Assembly: GCA_023014365.1 (NCBI GenBank)
Contig: JAEBUN010000002.1
Span: forward strand, 3,534,001-3,598,000
Direction of reading: 5' to 3'
Source of the DNA: Lepiota brunneoincarnata
Lineage: Eukaryota > Basidiomycota > Agaricomycetes > Agaricales > Agaricaceae
Length of the DNA stretch: 64,000 bases
In this document: one piece after another, positions 11,219 through 23,501 of the stretch
Layout: each line of letters begins with the position of its first letter
How positions within the stretch are numbered: position 1 is the stretch's first letter
The notes under the pieces: model-generated
Told to the model about the DNA's origin: nothing
Databases searched by the model: none
The model's input: the letters and a program-made list of their open reading frames with translations, nothing else
Made by a program: the position numbers and the translations under genes

Positions 11219-11761
11219 TCACATAGTCAACCTACATTGTATCAAGTGAGTGGGACCAGTGAACGCATACACTGTATTGAGTGAATGGGAGCCAGCAGGC
11301 CCACTGGCTCTGCTACCTCACCATAAATCTTCATGCCCAGGTCTTATCCCACAGTCAAAGAGGTCCTAAGAGGTCAGGATCACGGGTACTAGAAATTCTG
11401 GGTTAGGGAGTGGAAAGTGGCAATCTGAGAGGGGTGGGCTGGCACAACCTAGATATAACCATCCTTCCATATTAGAATGTATGTGGCAAAGTGACAAGTA
11501 TGATACATACATTCACGAATGCTGGAAATATTGACAAATCAAATGCCAGATGTGATACATGTGCCAGACAACGGGGTGGCAAACAGCGGCATGGGTACTA
11601 CAATGGTCCATATGATGGCACACCACCAGCCATACATTCTGCAAGATGTAACTTGTGCTGAGGCCAGCTGGCAGTCAGCCGGCATTGTGTCAAGAATTGC
11701 TGGGATGTAAGTTGGCAAAATGTCAAGGGCAAAAGCCGATGCAATGTGCTGGGCAGGAGGC
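11219..11761 (+). repeat. Left terminal inverted repeat of the KDZ element
   Basis: About 543 bp matching the reverse complement of 26194-26733 at roughly 90% by eye, with small indels. A segment near 11540 (ATGCCAGATGTGATACATG) recurs in diverged form at about 11764, so there is also a subterminal direct repeat. Confidence 0.9.
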
Positions 11762-12229
11762 TAATGCCGGATGTGATACATGTGCTGGAGGATGGGTTGG
11801 CAAAGGGCAGGAGGAATACCAGACCAAGGTCCATGGGGTCAAGGTGAAAAACATACATTGTGAGGAATGTCAGCTGTGCTGGGGCTGGCTGTGGTACACT
11901 GGTATTGAGTGAGGTTGTAGTGCTAGAATAGTGTAGTGGGTGCCTAGTGATCAACTGACATGGATAGCAAACATGTTTGGAATGTAAAGTTGATGAAGCC
12001 AAAATGAGCAGCACACATATTGCCAGTGTACCAGTCGTATAATTAATATATGGGCCAAATGCAGGGCCAACACTAAAACAGCCATAAAATGTGCCAAATG
12101 TATATGACACAGGATTCAATGAGCAGCAGGAAGGCTGCATGATAGCGAATAATCTGGAGTGGGAAAGAACAATATTACAATTTTAATATTTAACACAAGT
12201 AATTATGTTACTAGAGCTCAACATTGGGA

Positions 12230-13590
12230 GTGGGGAAGACCACATGATGGAATTATTGCCCATTGTCAATATTTGAGATTTTCTGGGCAATATCTTCTTC
12301 AATGAGTTCATCAGCATGCTGGCATAAGCTTAACAATCTTTTGTAGGCTTGGTCCTGGACAGCAAGCCGTTGCAGCTCTGAATGGTACAGCCTGTGTGCC
12401 ACATCCTTGTAACTCAGGCCGAGATGGTGTTGGAGGGCTTTGACTTCAGCATGCCCAGCAAAGAGCTCACACTCTGAGAGGCTCTGGTGACACAGACATC
12501 GGGCAGGTAAGGGTCCTGAAGAAGTTCAGTAGGGGCTAGCAGCTTACCAGCACTGCTGGAGCCATTATGTTGCTGCAGCCTATTAGTCCATATGGTAGAT
12601 CCTCTTTTGAAACCAGCTAACATAAAAACATTTAGCAAGACAAAAGCCAGATTGCCGGCAAGGGGGATGTTGCTATTGGGAAGGTGTTGGTGGGGTAGCA
12701 TTCAGCAATTCAGTCAGGGCCGGCAACATTGGGCCCCTTTGTGGCAATGCATGCTGGCAGCCATGCAGGCATTTTCGGCAGGAGCACATGCATTGCCACC
12801 TAATTGGCACAATGAAGGTGCAGTGACAGACATGCAATACAATGTATGTAGTGTGTAAGGGGACACCTCAGAGGCCTTGAAGGCACTCCTAACATGTCCC
12901 ACACCCCCTTTACCCCTCAAAGTGTCCCCTTACCCTCCAGCACACTATACCTTCCTCCCTTCAAACGCCAGAAGCCCCAGGATACCCAGAACAACCCAAG
13001 CACCCCATGAAGGTCCTCACAAGCCCTCCCTATCCCCCTCCAGACTCCCTCGGACACTCCCTTGTCACCATATTCACTCCCTCCTTTCATCCTTCCTTAT
13101 TCCTACATTAGCAGTGTTGGGACAGTTCGCTTCACCCCCCTATTCATTAATATTGCTTATATAAGTCATGTATATACACAGTTTTCGCCTGCAGGGGTCT
13201 CTTCATCCTATTCTCTTAGGATTCCCCTGCAGGTAAGCCCTCCACATGTACATACCTGGTCAATGACACTTAGGATTCCCCTGCAGGTTCGCCTCAGCTC
13301 CCCTCAGTCCCCCTGAGTTGCCTGGGCTCCCAGGTTGCCCTAACATAGTGGGTCTTAATGGAACAATAACATACCGTTGGTTTAATGTCCCAAAGGCCGA
13401 ATAGTTCTTGCATCTCAACATTTTTGTGAGCAAGCTCAGCAGCATTAGTCATATAGCTGGGAACAAGAGGATCTTGCATATTATTGTTTGTTGGATGTTT
13501 GGATGGCAATAGAGTGTCAAGTTGTTTGGTATTGACAGGTGGGAAAGGATTCATGAGAGACAGCCCAGTGGAATGCCTCAGACAGAACAA
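12230..13590 (-). pseudogene. Unknown KDZ-borne gene, split by a solo LTR
   Basis: Reverse-strand coding traces lie on both sides of the solo LTR at 12854-13345. Upstream is a 13590-13351 frame. Downstream, around 12440-12260, is a charged helical stretch that includes SLCQHADELIEEDIAQKI. Frames change several times, so introns or decay are present and no full model can be given. No domain recognised. Confidence 0.4.
12854..13345. mobile_element. Solo LTR (492 bp) with TAGTG target duplication
   Basis: Starts TGTAAGGGGACACC, ends TTGCCCTAACA, and is flanked by TAGTG at 12849-12853 and 13346-13350. It contains TATATAAG near 13157 and two copies of CTTAGGATTCCCCTGCAGGT (about 13215 and 13269), with an inverted CCTGCAGGGG near 13190. 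The start resembles the LTR-like sequence at 58116. Orientation follows the TATA box, which is on the forward strand. Confidence 0.85.
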
Positions 13591-13718
13591 GAGATATTGT
13601 TGTGATGATTGGAATTGCAGCTATATCTGTATAAAATAAAGCAATTTTATGGAAGTTGGTGATTAGTAAGCATTGCGTTTTGGACTGATCACATGTCTGG
13701 GGTTGGAAATTTTTTCAG

Positions 13719-14215
13719 GTGCATCCAAACAATGCATTGTTTCCCTCACATATTCCTCAGCCTATTGGAACATTCACATCATGTGATCAAACCTTTATCA
13801 TCAAAGCCATTTTTAACATGACTACACCTACCGCAAAGGTGATCACGTTGGCCTTGGAAAAGTATGAGAGCAATGTCCAGCAGGTGCTGCATAATGGCTG
13901 GGTCACAGAAATGATGGAGACATACCTGGAAGAGATGGTATGTAGTTCATGCTAGAATTATGATATTGCATCAATTGGCAAGCCACATACAGCAGAAGAC
14001 ATTTGCACATACAAAAAGTAACAAGCTGGCAATTTGTGCCACTTTCAAAAAACATTGATTCCTCCTCGAATTCATTGTTGCCTGGCATGACCAAGGCAGC
14101 AATCCAACATTTAATATGGATCAGCTAAATGCACTTGAAAAATATGACAAGAAGGTCACAAAGAAGAGTGCTGATAAAATGGTGCATGCTGATGAATTGT
14201 TTCTTGGCTGCACAG
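13719..14215 (+). CDS. Unknown exons upstream of the Zn-cluster ORF
   Basis: A 73-codon stretch from 13719 is coding-like to about 13936, where a GTATGT donor follows. Another in-frame stretch at about 14100-14214 reads NMDQLNALEKYDKKVTKKSA and ends near a CAG acceptor-like site. They may be 5' exons of the gene continuing at 14313, but a stop lies between and the link is not shown. No family recognised. Confidence 0.35.
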
Positions 14216-14312
14216 GATTTACTTAGCCACACTTGGAAAAAAGCAGACGGAACAAGTCAGTGGACATTTGCAGGGACAAGGGGCTACGACCACCTCCGGC
14301 TGAGGTGATGCC

Positions 14313-16397
14313 ATGAAGGCAAACTCTGACCAAGCAACATTTCCAGGACTGATCGAGCCAGCACCAGGAACAAGTGCACAACCAGGCACCAACTTTGCCG
14401 GCCTGCACAGTGAACAGCAGGCAATGCAACGCACTCTGCCGCCAGTCAGCACACCTGCCAACAACATTTCGGAAACTTTGGCAGCTGGACAAGTCCAGTG
14501 TGTCAGAGCACCAAGATTGGAAATGCCTGAAATGTTGGCAGCAGGGCGAGCACATCGGGCCACAGCATCAAGACCTCCAATTACTGTATTGTCAGCTGAC
14601 ACACCAAGCTCAACATCCAACTCCTACAAGCCATCAGAATCACTGCCACCCCTTCTGTCAAATGACAAAGGCAAATGTAAAGCTGTGCTGTGCCGCCGGG
14701 CCATTACAGACATGGAAATGGATGGACCACAACAATCGAACAGGCTGCCATGGGCCCAACATAGGCCGGCAGTACCACAAGGTAGCCAGCCCCATCACAT
14801 TCCACAGCCAACCAGCCAGCTATTTGACGCAGCATGCCAGCAATGTGTCCAAAGCAAGGTTCCATGTCAGATCAATGCCAGCAGAGGTGCCTGTTGCCAC
14901 TGCAGGGTCAAAAAGGTCCAATGCACAAATTATGCAGGTGTTAGGTGGGGGGTTAATTGCAAGCAAGTACCAACAGCTCTGCCACAGCACCCTCTGAAAC
15001 AGCGAAGGGGAATCAAAGAAGAAGAGGTCACAAAATGGGTCAATGTCAATACTGATGACAATAACCAATTGAATTGGACAAATTCAGAGGACAAGACAAA
15101 GGCTGTGGCATGTCGGCAGGCTGCCAAGGTTGTGTTGTCAAAGGCTGCAGCACAGGCATCAAGGGCCAATGCAAAGGGGAAGGCCAGGGCCATGGAGGAG
15201 GCAAGTACCTCAGTACTGGCCGAAACCATGGCACCCCATGGCAATGGTGCTGACCGTCCGGTGACCGGCCACCCCATGCCAAATTTTCAGTGGGGGCCAG
15301 AAGATAATGAGGGATATGAAGAGGGTAAGCTATTACTAATCTCATGTGGAATTTATGTTCACTCACTCACAATGTCTATTCAAGCCATGGGTTGGGTCCA
15401 AGAACGCTTGGATTATTTTGACCAGTGGCTGATCAAACATTTTAGCTGTGCCGAGGGCAAAGCACTCTTCCAGGCTGCACAGATTTTCATGATGGGGGAA
15501 AGTATGAAGGGCTTTTGCACTTGGCTGGATGAAATCCAAAGCTGGATCGTTGCCAGAACACCGGCACTCTTGCTGGACTTAGAAAGTTGGGTTGGGAACT
15601 TGGAGAAATTGGTTGAGAGCCTGTCCCAGCAGGTTGGAACATTAGTCACAGGTGTCATGGGTAGCACTGGTATTACTGACACTAGTTACGCTGGGGAAAC
15701 AGATGGAAATGCAGCCATGGCGATGGATATTGATACTGGCCCATCAGGTGCAATGCTGGTTGCGCACCCTCCAGCCATTAATCCCCCAGCCACCACACCA
15801 CACTCACTCTTGCCAATCAATCTCACCACTGACCATGCAACAACTTTGCCAGCACACCAATGCCCCTCACCCCTGGCCTTGCTGCAGCCACAATCCCAAT
15901 CATCACCTGCATTGGCCATACTGCCACTGGCAGTACCTCAAGTCAAATTCCATGACCCAACCCAGTCCAATAGGCTAGGTGATCACACAATATTCTTGAC
16001 ATCACCATCCGACATACCATGTGCCAATGAGAAGCCAGCAACGAATGATGCCTTACCACCATTAAGGCTGGCCTCACCAGTGTCTGCCTCGGCAGCATCC
16101 CCCATTGCCGCTACAGATGACAATATGCTGGTGAATTTCGTTGGGAGTTTGCTGAGATCATCCTCAACGCCAGCAACCACCTTTCAACAGGCAAGTCCTT
16201 CGTCCCCAGCACCAGTGGCAACTTTGGCTGTTCCACCCACCATGTCTCCACCACCACTCCCCCCCCTCCCAGCAAACATCACTGCACTGTCATCACCCAA
16301 TGCCACCATATCACATTTCCCACTTGCCGGCCACCCATCCAGTGCCAATGTCTCTCTTCCCCCTCCTGTTCCCAGTGCCATGACCCCAGGGGTGTGA
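14313..16397 (+). CDS. KDZ-borne protein with Zn(II)2Cys6-spaced cysteines
   Basis: A 694-codon frame. A canonical 60-bp intron (GTAAGC..CAAG, 15325-15384) lies in frame, giving about 674 residues if spliced. Around residues 174-204 the cysteines follow CX2CX6CX8CX2CX6C, with Lys/Arg in the loops, as in fungal binuclear zinc clusters. The same spacing occurs in the protein at 81-653. A segment after the intron (about residues 355-440) looks helical. The C-terminal 230 residues are low complexity, Pro/Ser/Ala rich. It lies within the KDZ inverted repeats and is the longest uninterrupted frame there. Transposon DNA binding is a reasonable guess, not shown. The true start may be upstream. Confidence 0.6.
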   Translation: MKANSDQATFPGLIEPAPGTSAQPGTNFAGLHSEQQAMQRTLPPVSTPANNISETLAAGQVQCVRAPRLEMPEMLAAGRAHRATASRPPITVLSADTPSSTSNSYKPSESLPPLLSNDKGKCKAVLCRRAITDMEMDGPQQSNRLPWAQHRPAVPQGSQPHHIPQPTSQLFDAACQQCVQSKVPCQINASRGACCHCRVKKVQCTNYAGVRWGVNCKQVPTALPQHPLKQRRGIKEEEVTKWVNVNTDDNNQLNWTNSEDKTKAVACRQAAKVVLSKAAAQASRANAKGKARAMEEASTSVLAETMAPHGNGADRPVTGHPMPNFQWGPEDNEGYEEGKLLLISCGIYVHSLTMSIQAMGWVQERLDYFDQWLIKHFSCAEGKALFQAAQIFMMGESMKGFCTWLDEIQSWIVARTPALLLDLESWVGNLEKLVESLSQQVGTLVTGVMGSTGITDTSYAGETDGNAAMAMDIDTGPSGAMLVAHPPAINPPATTPHSLLPINLTTDHATTLPAHQCPSPLALLQPQSQSSPALAILPLAVPQVKFHDPTQSNRLGDHTIFLTSPSDIPCANEKPATNDALPPLRLASPVSASAASPIAATDDNMLVNFVGSLLRSSSTPATTFQQASPSSPAPVATLAVPPTMSPPPLPPLPANITALSSPNATISHFPLAGHPSSANVSLPPPVPSAMTPGV

Positions 16398-17376
16398 TTA
16401 ATTGCCCCTACCCTAGCACATTCCCAAGAGGATGTTATCATCCATCAAGCCACATTGTTGGAGCCACATACTGGCACTCTTTCACGTCCTCAGACTCACT
16501 CACAGTCGCAAGCTGACCATGATCATGGAAATATTGATTCAGCCAATTCCCCAGCATCCCTCCAACCCCCAAGACACAGTCCATGCTTAAGTAGCTCACC
16601 AGTGCCATCATTGGACACAAGTGTAGATACCCCACATCTCAAAAAATGCAAGACATCAGGCAGCAATGACGACCAGGTGCAACAAAAAGCTAGATCTTGA
16701 GATCTAGCTATCACATTGTATTTATCAGCTATTATTGTGTATCTTTCTTGGGATTTTTGTTTTTTTGGACTTAATTTTCCAAATATATTGCTTTGTCTTC
16801 CCTCAGCTGCCAGCTAGCCAAGTTACTTTACAACTGATATACCCTCCCTATTACATCACTTATTGTGTTGTTGCTCCTGGGAGTGCTGCTGCTGCATTGA
16901 GGCTATAGATATGGTATATTGTTAGTAGGTATTCTGGGTATGCAGTGGTGAACATACCTGGATCGATTTCAACAGGCAGCATCAAAGTGGGGTCAATGGC
17001 CAGTAATGGCCGGTACTCTGGACCTGCTGGGACTCTTGCTGGGTGACTTTGAGGAAGCCCAGGCAGGGTACACTGTGACTGCAAACATGGCACATGCTGA
17101 AGTATTGACAATACTGGCACTGGCATATGTTGGTTCACCATTACTGGGACCATTTGAGGGAATGATTGGTGAGAAGCCATTTGCAATCAATGTATTCATT
17201 GAAGGCTGATTGACGATGACCATGCCGGAATCTATGTTGTCTGCTGATTGATGCCAGCCTGATGTAAGGCTGCAATTTCCATCCGGATTTGTAAGCTGGT
17301 GTCCGTCTGCCGAAAGCTCCTGTATAGGCCGATCGCCAGTTACTGGGTCAGTGGACTCAGCCTTTGCTGCATTTTG
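16398..17376. other. KDZ interior, no clear gene
   Basis: Short coding-like traces only: a Ser/Pro-rich extension near 16440-16700, which may be a downstream exon of the previous gene, and an antisense trace near 16860-17220. Confidence 0.4.
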
Positions 17377-19542
17377 TCATCTGTATTGCCTTGACTCAAC
17401 ATTCCTCATAATGGCTGGTAATGAGCTCATAGTCCCTGGATAATTTGCAGCATGAAATTCTCCATTTTGGTAATAGGCCTGGAACCAGAACGCAACTTCA
17501 GCACCATGCATTGTTTGCTGTCCAATGATATGTTCAAAAAACTGCTGAATTTGAAGCTTTGGCATATTCCATAGGTCACATATTTTGAAGTTCCGAGGGA
17601 TAAATTTATGTTGTACCAACTTTGGCTGATATTTCTCCAGCATTTTGAATGGCACATGCCCTGCCCTCTTGTCATATCCACACCAAACCTAGAGCTTAAC
17701 CATTAGGCTTCGGCTTCTCGACTCCACGTGTGCTCCACACGACAACCCTATGCCCTCCGACTCGGCCCCGACTGGCTCCGACCGCAACCCTTCGCCCCGA
17801 TCACGCGACCTACCTCTACACGTGCCACGACCACCTGACCCTCGGTGCTCCCATTGTCCAGTTCTCCATTCTCCGTCCGTAATCAGAATACGTTACCAGT
17901 CTCCATACCCGTACCGGTCTCCATTCCATTCGAAATTATTCGTAATCCGCTTGTAACCATATGGGTCTCCGCTTCGCTCCGCACGTAGTCAGTACGAGTC
18001 ATCATTCGTCGAGCTAGTAGTATATATACCGTAGGCACTTGGCTTGTACTCCTCAGTCTGATAATCGAATCGAGCAGCGGACCAGTCCCCTGTTCCCTAT
18101 CCTCCTCTCTCTCTGCCTCGCTCCGCTTCGGCCCCGACTTCTGAAATACGGACTCGGACAGTAGGAGGGCACAGCACATAAGCTGAGGCCGCAAGTCCAC
18201 TCTCCGCCCGAAGTACTCCGCCTCGGTCCCGCCGTCTACGTACTGACGTCGTCCCGTCCCCCGGTTACCTTATACCAAGGATACCACCCCGACCCTCCGC
18301 TTCGGCTCCGACCCGCACCGGCTCTAACACCTCTGTGCCAAGGCCAATTCTACAAGTCTCCATAAGTTTTCCAGCATTTGAGCAAGGAATGAAAAACATA
18401 CTGTAGTGGGTTGTGAGATAAGTCCGCATCATCTCCTCAAGCACATGCTTCTTCAATTCATTGATTGTGATAGTTGTTAATGGTATGATGGGATTGCCAT
18501 GCTTGCCACAGTCCCCAGCAACTGTGGCAACTTGGTCCTTTTGCCAATGCAGCACCCCAACATATGAGGCAAACTCATTTTGCATCTTTTCCACAGGGCC
18601 CTTGTACACCTTCACAAATGTCTCTGCCACAACACCCATAGTTAATGCCATCTCATCAAAACTGAAAACAGTTTCTCTTATCGTCCATAGGATTTCTGAC
18701 ATACATTGGCCACTCACATGCCTATCATCATCTGTCCATCTGTGTCTGGAAATCCAAAAAATGTCATAAGTGACAACTCCCATCTCCAACCAGCATTTCC
18801 TTGACCATTCCTTCATACGCCATTGTGCTTGTGCAGTTGCAATCCTAGATATTCATAAGTTGAGGTCCTTGAACAGTAATTTCTAGTATGTACTGTCTTC
18901 ATATCTCAGGCTCATTGCCATTGGTCTTGTATGATGTGACATATGCTGTGATTGCCCCCTTTTCCGATTTGTCCATGCATTCATACACATGCTTGGCTAC
19001 CTTGGTACAAGTTTGAAAGTATTCCTTTGATCCTGGTCTGAGTTCATTGATGGTCAAGATTGCTTTCATCTTGTCTTCAACTGCTGCCTTCTGTGTCTTC
19101 CAGACAGCTTGATTTCAGTTCATTGTAATCCCAGGTTTTATTGTTCTGTTGGAGGTGTAAGGACTGCCAATTGTTCACAAGCCACTTCCCCAATGCCTGG
19201 TTAACTATCTTCAGAACCATTCACCAGAAAGGTATTCCATTACTGCATACCTTGACATGCTTTTCCATCTCATCCTCTGCCAATGGGATCTCTCTGTTAT
19301 GTGTCCAGTAGTTGAAGATATTGGGAAGAATTTGTGATTTGAAAATAATCCCTTGCTGTTCCAGCATAGGTTGCTTGCTGGTAATTCTCTTTGTATTTTT
19401 GAATGACTCCCCATTCTGCAGGGGGATATTGGCAGTCAGCTCTGGGCTTCCTTGCTTTCTTGACAGTCTGCATGGTGATCAGATACAGTAAGAACAAAGG
19501 CCATAAGGGACTGAAGTTGATTTTTACTGCCATGCTGAGCAC
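17377..19542 (-). pseudogene. Unknown multi-exon KDZ-borne gene, split by a solo LTR
   Basis: Coding on the reverse strand begins near 19470 (MQTVKKARKPRADCQYPPAE). It continues in pieces through about 19060-18910, then in an open stretch 18816-18330, and resumes left of the solo LTR at 17669-17377. GT..AG introns separate the pieces; at least one junction next to the LTR needs a frame change. The protein is rich in aromatic and charged residues and contains a Cys/His-poor globular part. I do not recognise it. Its position opposite to the transposase suggests a second transposon gene. Confidence 0.45.
17670..18329. mobile_element. Solo LTR family A (660 bp), CCTCT target duplication
   Basis: Starts TGTCATATCCA, ends CCGGCTCTAACA, flanked by CCTCT on both sides (17665-17669, 18330-18334). 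A second copy with its own duplication lies at 38913-39561. GC-rich with repeated CTCCGACTCGG-like segments and TATATATAC near 18015. No coding. Confidence 0.9.
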
Positions 19543-19692
19543 ACATGCACTTGCCTTTGCCCAATACCAACAAGATCACCTTCTTCAGATCCCATGGATT
19601 ACCTAGGTTGTGCCTCAGAAAACGTTGCAGAAATGCAAGCAAGGGAAACAGGATGGATGGGTCATTCGGGCTGCTGATGAAATGACTGAATT

Positions 19693-22600
19693 TTGGACAT
19701 ACAAAGAAATAACTGTGGAGACACTGCATGGACCAGGTGGCAACTAAAATTAAGGTCCCACTCCAGTCTGGGTCAGGGTGCAAAACAAACAGGAAAGGAT
19801 CAGCAAGGAAATGAAGTTCCACTCTTGGCTGAGACAGCCACACAAGGAATAGTAGACGACTTGGGTTCTGAATGCAGGAGGGATGATGATGATGATGATG
19901 TAACAATGGATGGCAGGTTTCCATGCTGTGATAATGGTGATGAGTTTGATATTGAAGAGAAGAATGAACTGAGGCTGAATAAAGTAAGTCAATTTGCTTA
20001 TGATCATCATGAGAAGGAGGAAGTCTAACCCCTGCAGCAACAACACTGGATGGAAGAGTTTGTCAAACATGCCGATGGTCTAATGGCGGCACTCCTTGCC
20101 TGCAAAGCATTGCCTGGCAATGGCAAGTGTTGCAACTGCACTGAGGAGCAACAGGCAATTTGGCAATGCTGAGATTGTTTCGGAGCCAAGGTGCTTTGCC
20201 GAATGTGCATGAGGCACTCCCATTTCGGCGTTCCTCTGCACAGGCTGGAGCAGTGGACTGGGCGGTTCTTTGCCTTGGCTAGTGTGTGGGAGGTTAGAAC
20301 ATATATGATGGTGCCACACAATGATGGCAGAGGAGACCTGTGTCCTATACTGAAAAATCACATAGACATGCTCAAGGTGGGTCAGGAGCTGAAGGATCAT
20401 GCTGAGCAAGAAACATTGCGTGTGGGAACGGCAAGCAGAAACGCTGTCCTGTCCAACAGTTGGCCTCTGGCTCATAATGCCAAGCTGGACCATAATACTT
20501 TTCTGCTCAGCAATACCCAGGCTGATCCTGAAATTGAGGAAGGGTTATGCGGCTCAGATGAAGGTGGCATTGCTGATGAGGCCACAATGGGAATGGATGA
20601 AATGCAAATGGGGGAGTTTTCCAGAAAGCTGCAGGACCCAGCTTGAAGCAAACAGGACTTTGTCCCCTGAACTGATGCACTCGGCAATCAATATGTGCGG
20701 CTTATACACACAAATGGTATACACCATATTGCCTTGGTGACTTGCACCTGCCGGAGGAGAGAGGACACTATTGCCAATTTGATGTATTGCCGTCTAGTGC
20801 TGGCCACATTCACACGATACTGCACTGTGTTCACGGCAGATGTTCTTGATGATTGTCGACTTGAGAATTTGGAATGCAAGGCCTCAGCATATCAATACTT
20901 CCAGAAGCTTTGCTGGCTTACTGCCCCCATGGCACCTGGCAAAGTGCCAAACTTGTATCAGGAACTGCTGTGAATGGCATGGTTGTGGTGCTGGTTAAAA
21001 AAGAGAAAGTGGGCAGGCTATGGGCAGAGTTCATTGAAAGGAAGTCCAACAAGTGCCGGATCACTTGTAAACTTTTGTCCAGCATGCCCCCAGCCTGGCA
21101 TTAATCTGCCTTCCAATTGGAAAGATGATTCAAACAGGTTAGTCAAGATTCATCTATTTTGTCCTGCATGTCATATTGATTGCAGTCTGGAGGTGGGCTT
21201 ACTGGTGTTTCTTTGTTGCCAACGGCAATTTCAAGGCAGTCCACATTCGGCAAACCCATGGCACTTCTGATATTTGGCTGGCTGAAGGAGGTGGCATGTT
21301 TGCCACATGTGTGTGGTATCACAGCTTCCTCCGAGATGCAATTGAGATGTCCACAGTACATTCACCAGCAGTACTTCCATATCCTCAAAAACATTTATTT
21401 GTGATCTGAATACAGAAGGCACCATGTGAGAACCACTTTCATGCTATCGAACTTGCAATGGCTGATTCCAAAGCCTGCAACGTTACTGGCATAGTAGCCA
21501 TAGCTTGTGCTCGGCATGGATGTTTTGCACCAAATGCAATTGCTGACTTGTTCAAGGGGGAGCAGCAAAAGAACATAGACTGGGTCTTTTTGCAATCTCT
21601 GGAAACAACCCACCTTGATCCAGAGCAAGGTGCCATGTTGATTTATGACATTGCCTGCCAATATTCGGTCCATCTCCAAAAAAGAATTGGCCATCATCTC
21701 CCGAATGATCTGGTCGTTGACTGAGCCATTGGTCTCTTTCATGTGCATGGCCATAAACAGGAGTGCTTTTTCCAGTATGCGCCATCCTTCATCCCTGGCA
21801 GTGGTGTAGTGGCCGGTGAAATTCTAGAATCTTTATGGTCATCCTTAAATTCCATTTCACCAACTGTTCATACAGCAACCTTGGCAAACCGTGCCAAGAC
21901 ACTTGATGATCATGCCAGTGATTCAAACCACAAGAAAATGTTAAACATTTGTAAGTCTACCTTGCCAGTCTGCTGATGCCATGCAAGCCTTAAGCCTCTG
22001 TTGAACAGCAATGGCATTATGTGCATGATATATCCAGGTGAACACAATGGTGAAGGACACAACAGAATATTTCAGTTCATTGAGCAAAGGTATATGCAAT
22101 CAGGACATAGAGCAATGGACAGCAGCAATTCTGCATGCTGAGGCCTGCTGAATAGGCTTGCCAAAAGCAATGGATATCTTGGCTGCACAAGATGGCAATG
22201 GAGGCCAGGGATCTCTACCCCCAGCAGCAGAATACACCCCAACAGAGGAGTGGATCCAGTTAGCAATTGATGCTGAAGAACACCAGTTTGTATTTCTCAC
22301 ATTATTTATGTTGCAAAGAAAATAACTGCTAACACACATGGCAGAGTTGAGCTTAGAGGGACCCTCCAAGGGCCGATGAACCCGGCTCAGGAGGACCTTG
22401 CAAAACAACTGCAACAGGCATTGACAGATGAGTTTGCCAGGCTTGTGACAAGGCAACAGCATCTGGGTATAACGCAAGGCAGTATGATTCCTGCCAATGA
22501 CATTGATGTCTGGGATGTATTTGATGCCTTGGATGATGATGCCGATAGTGTTGCTGCACAGCTGGCAAACCCCAATGCACCCGACTCATCGGTGAATGGC

Positions 22601-23394
22601 ACCCCACTGGAAAGGCAGCCTATTAGCATGCCATCCACATTTGAATCCCCTAATGCAAAACTATGTTCTGTGGAATTATCCCTGCGCCAATCCCAAGCCC
22701 TGTGTCATCTGGAAAGCCTTCACACCACAATTACCAAAAAGTCATTTCAATACTCCCACATATTACAGGTGGCTGGCCGCAAGCCAATTCAACTGCGAAG
22801 TCACACAGCCATTATTGCACTCAATAATCAAATTGCATTTCATTGCTGCATATATTCAAAGTGCCAGGCAGCAATGATTTGCTTGTGTGCCAATGCCTCA
22901 GTGTTGGCCCAGTTTCAGCCATTGGCCAGAGCTGATGTACAGTGCAGCACTGCCCTACTTAACACAAATGAGCTGGGATCAACTGCAGTCTGCCTTTCAT
23001 GGATATGGCAATCTCACTTTGCCGGAGACAATAAGTCTTCACCTGATGCACTAAAGGAATGTAAGTCCATAACTCTGCCCACACAACCTGGTCATTCCCT
23101 AGAGCAGAATGCTGACACACCTTCCCAGTCCAACAGGTACATTGGCTTCATGCACAGGCACAGAAGCAATGGTGGGAGGAAGAATTTATTATGGTTCAAT
23201 ATGAAATGCAGTGGACAGTCAGGTACTTCCTTCATCTACAGAACGTGTGGATTGAATGGGACAGCAGTGATGCCAAACCTGCCAGTCTGGCAGCATATGC
23301 AGCCCAAAAAGCAGCAATGTGGGGCAAAATGGTGGCTCATGCCAATTCTTCATTTAGTCAGGTGCTAGACATCACTGATCATCCCATGCAATGA
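19693..23394 (+). pseudogene. KDZ transposase, decayed
   Basis: KDZ family landmarks occur in order. An acidic N-terminus lies near 19860-20030. A CxC2-type zinc module follows at 20107-20260 (CCNC, WQC, DCFG, LCRMC, PLHRLEQW). Next is an IHTNGIHHIALVTC block near 20693 and CPACPQPGINLP near 21078. NFKAVHIRQ is near 21228. The catalytic core runs from about 21420 to 21960, with YDIACQ, HVHGH and GEILESLW. A helical C-terminus with a VELSLRQSQ motif runs from about 22668 to 23390. TGA codons at 20170-20172 and 21722-21724 interrupt conserved blocks, and several frame changes cannot all be explained by introns. The enzyme would cut and join the inverted-repeat ends. Confidence 0.85.
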
Positions 23395-23501
23395 TGTTTG
23401 GGATACTTATTACAGCTACTGAATAGATATATATATACAGATTATGATTCATCACATGACCGATTGATCTTTCTCTTATCAACCAAGTAATCTTGACCTT
23501 T

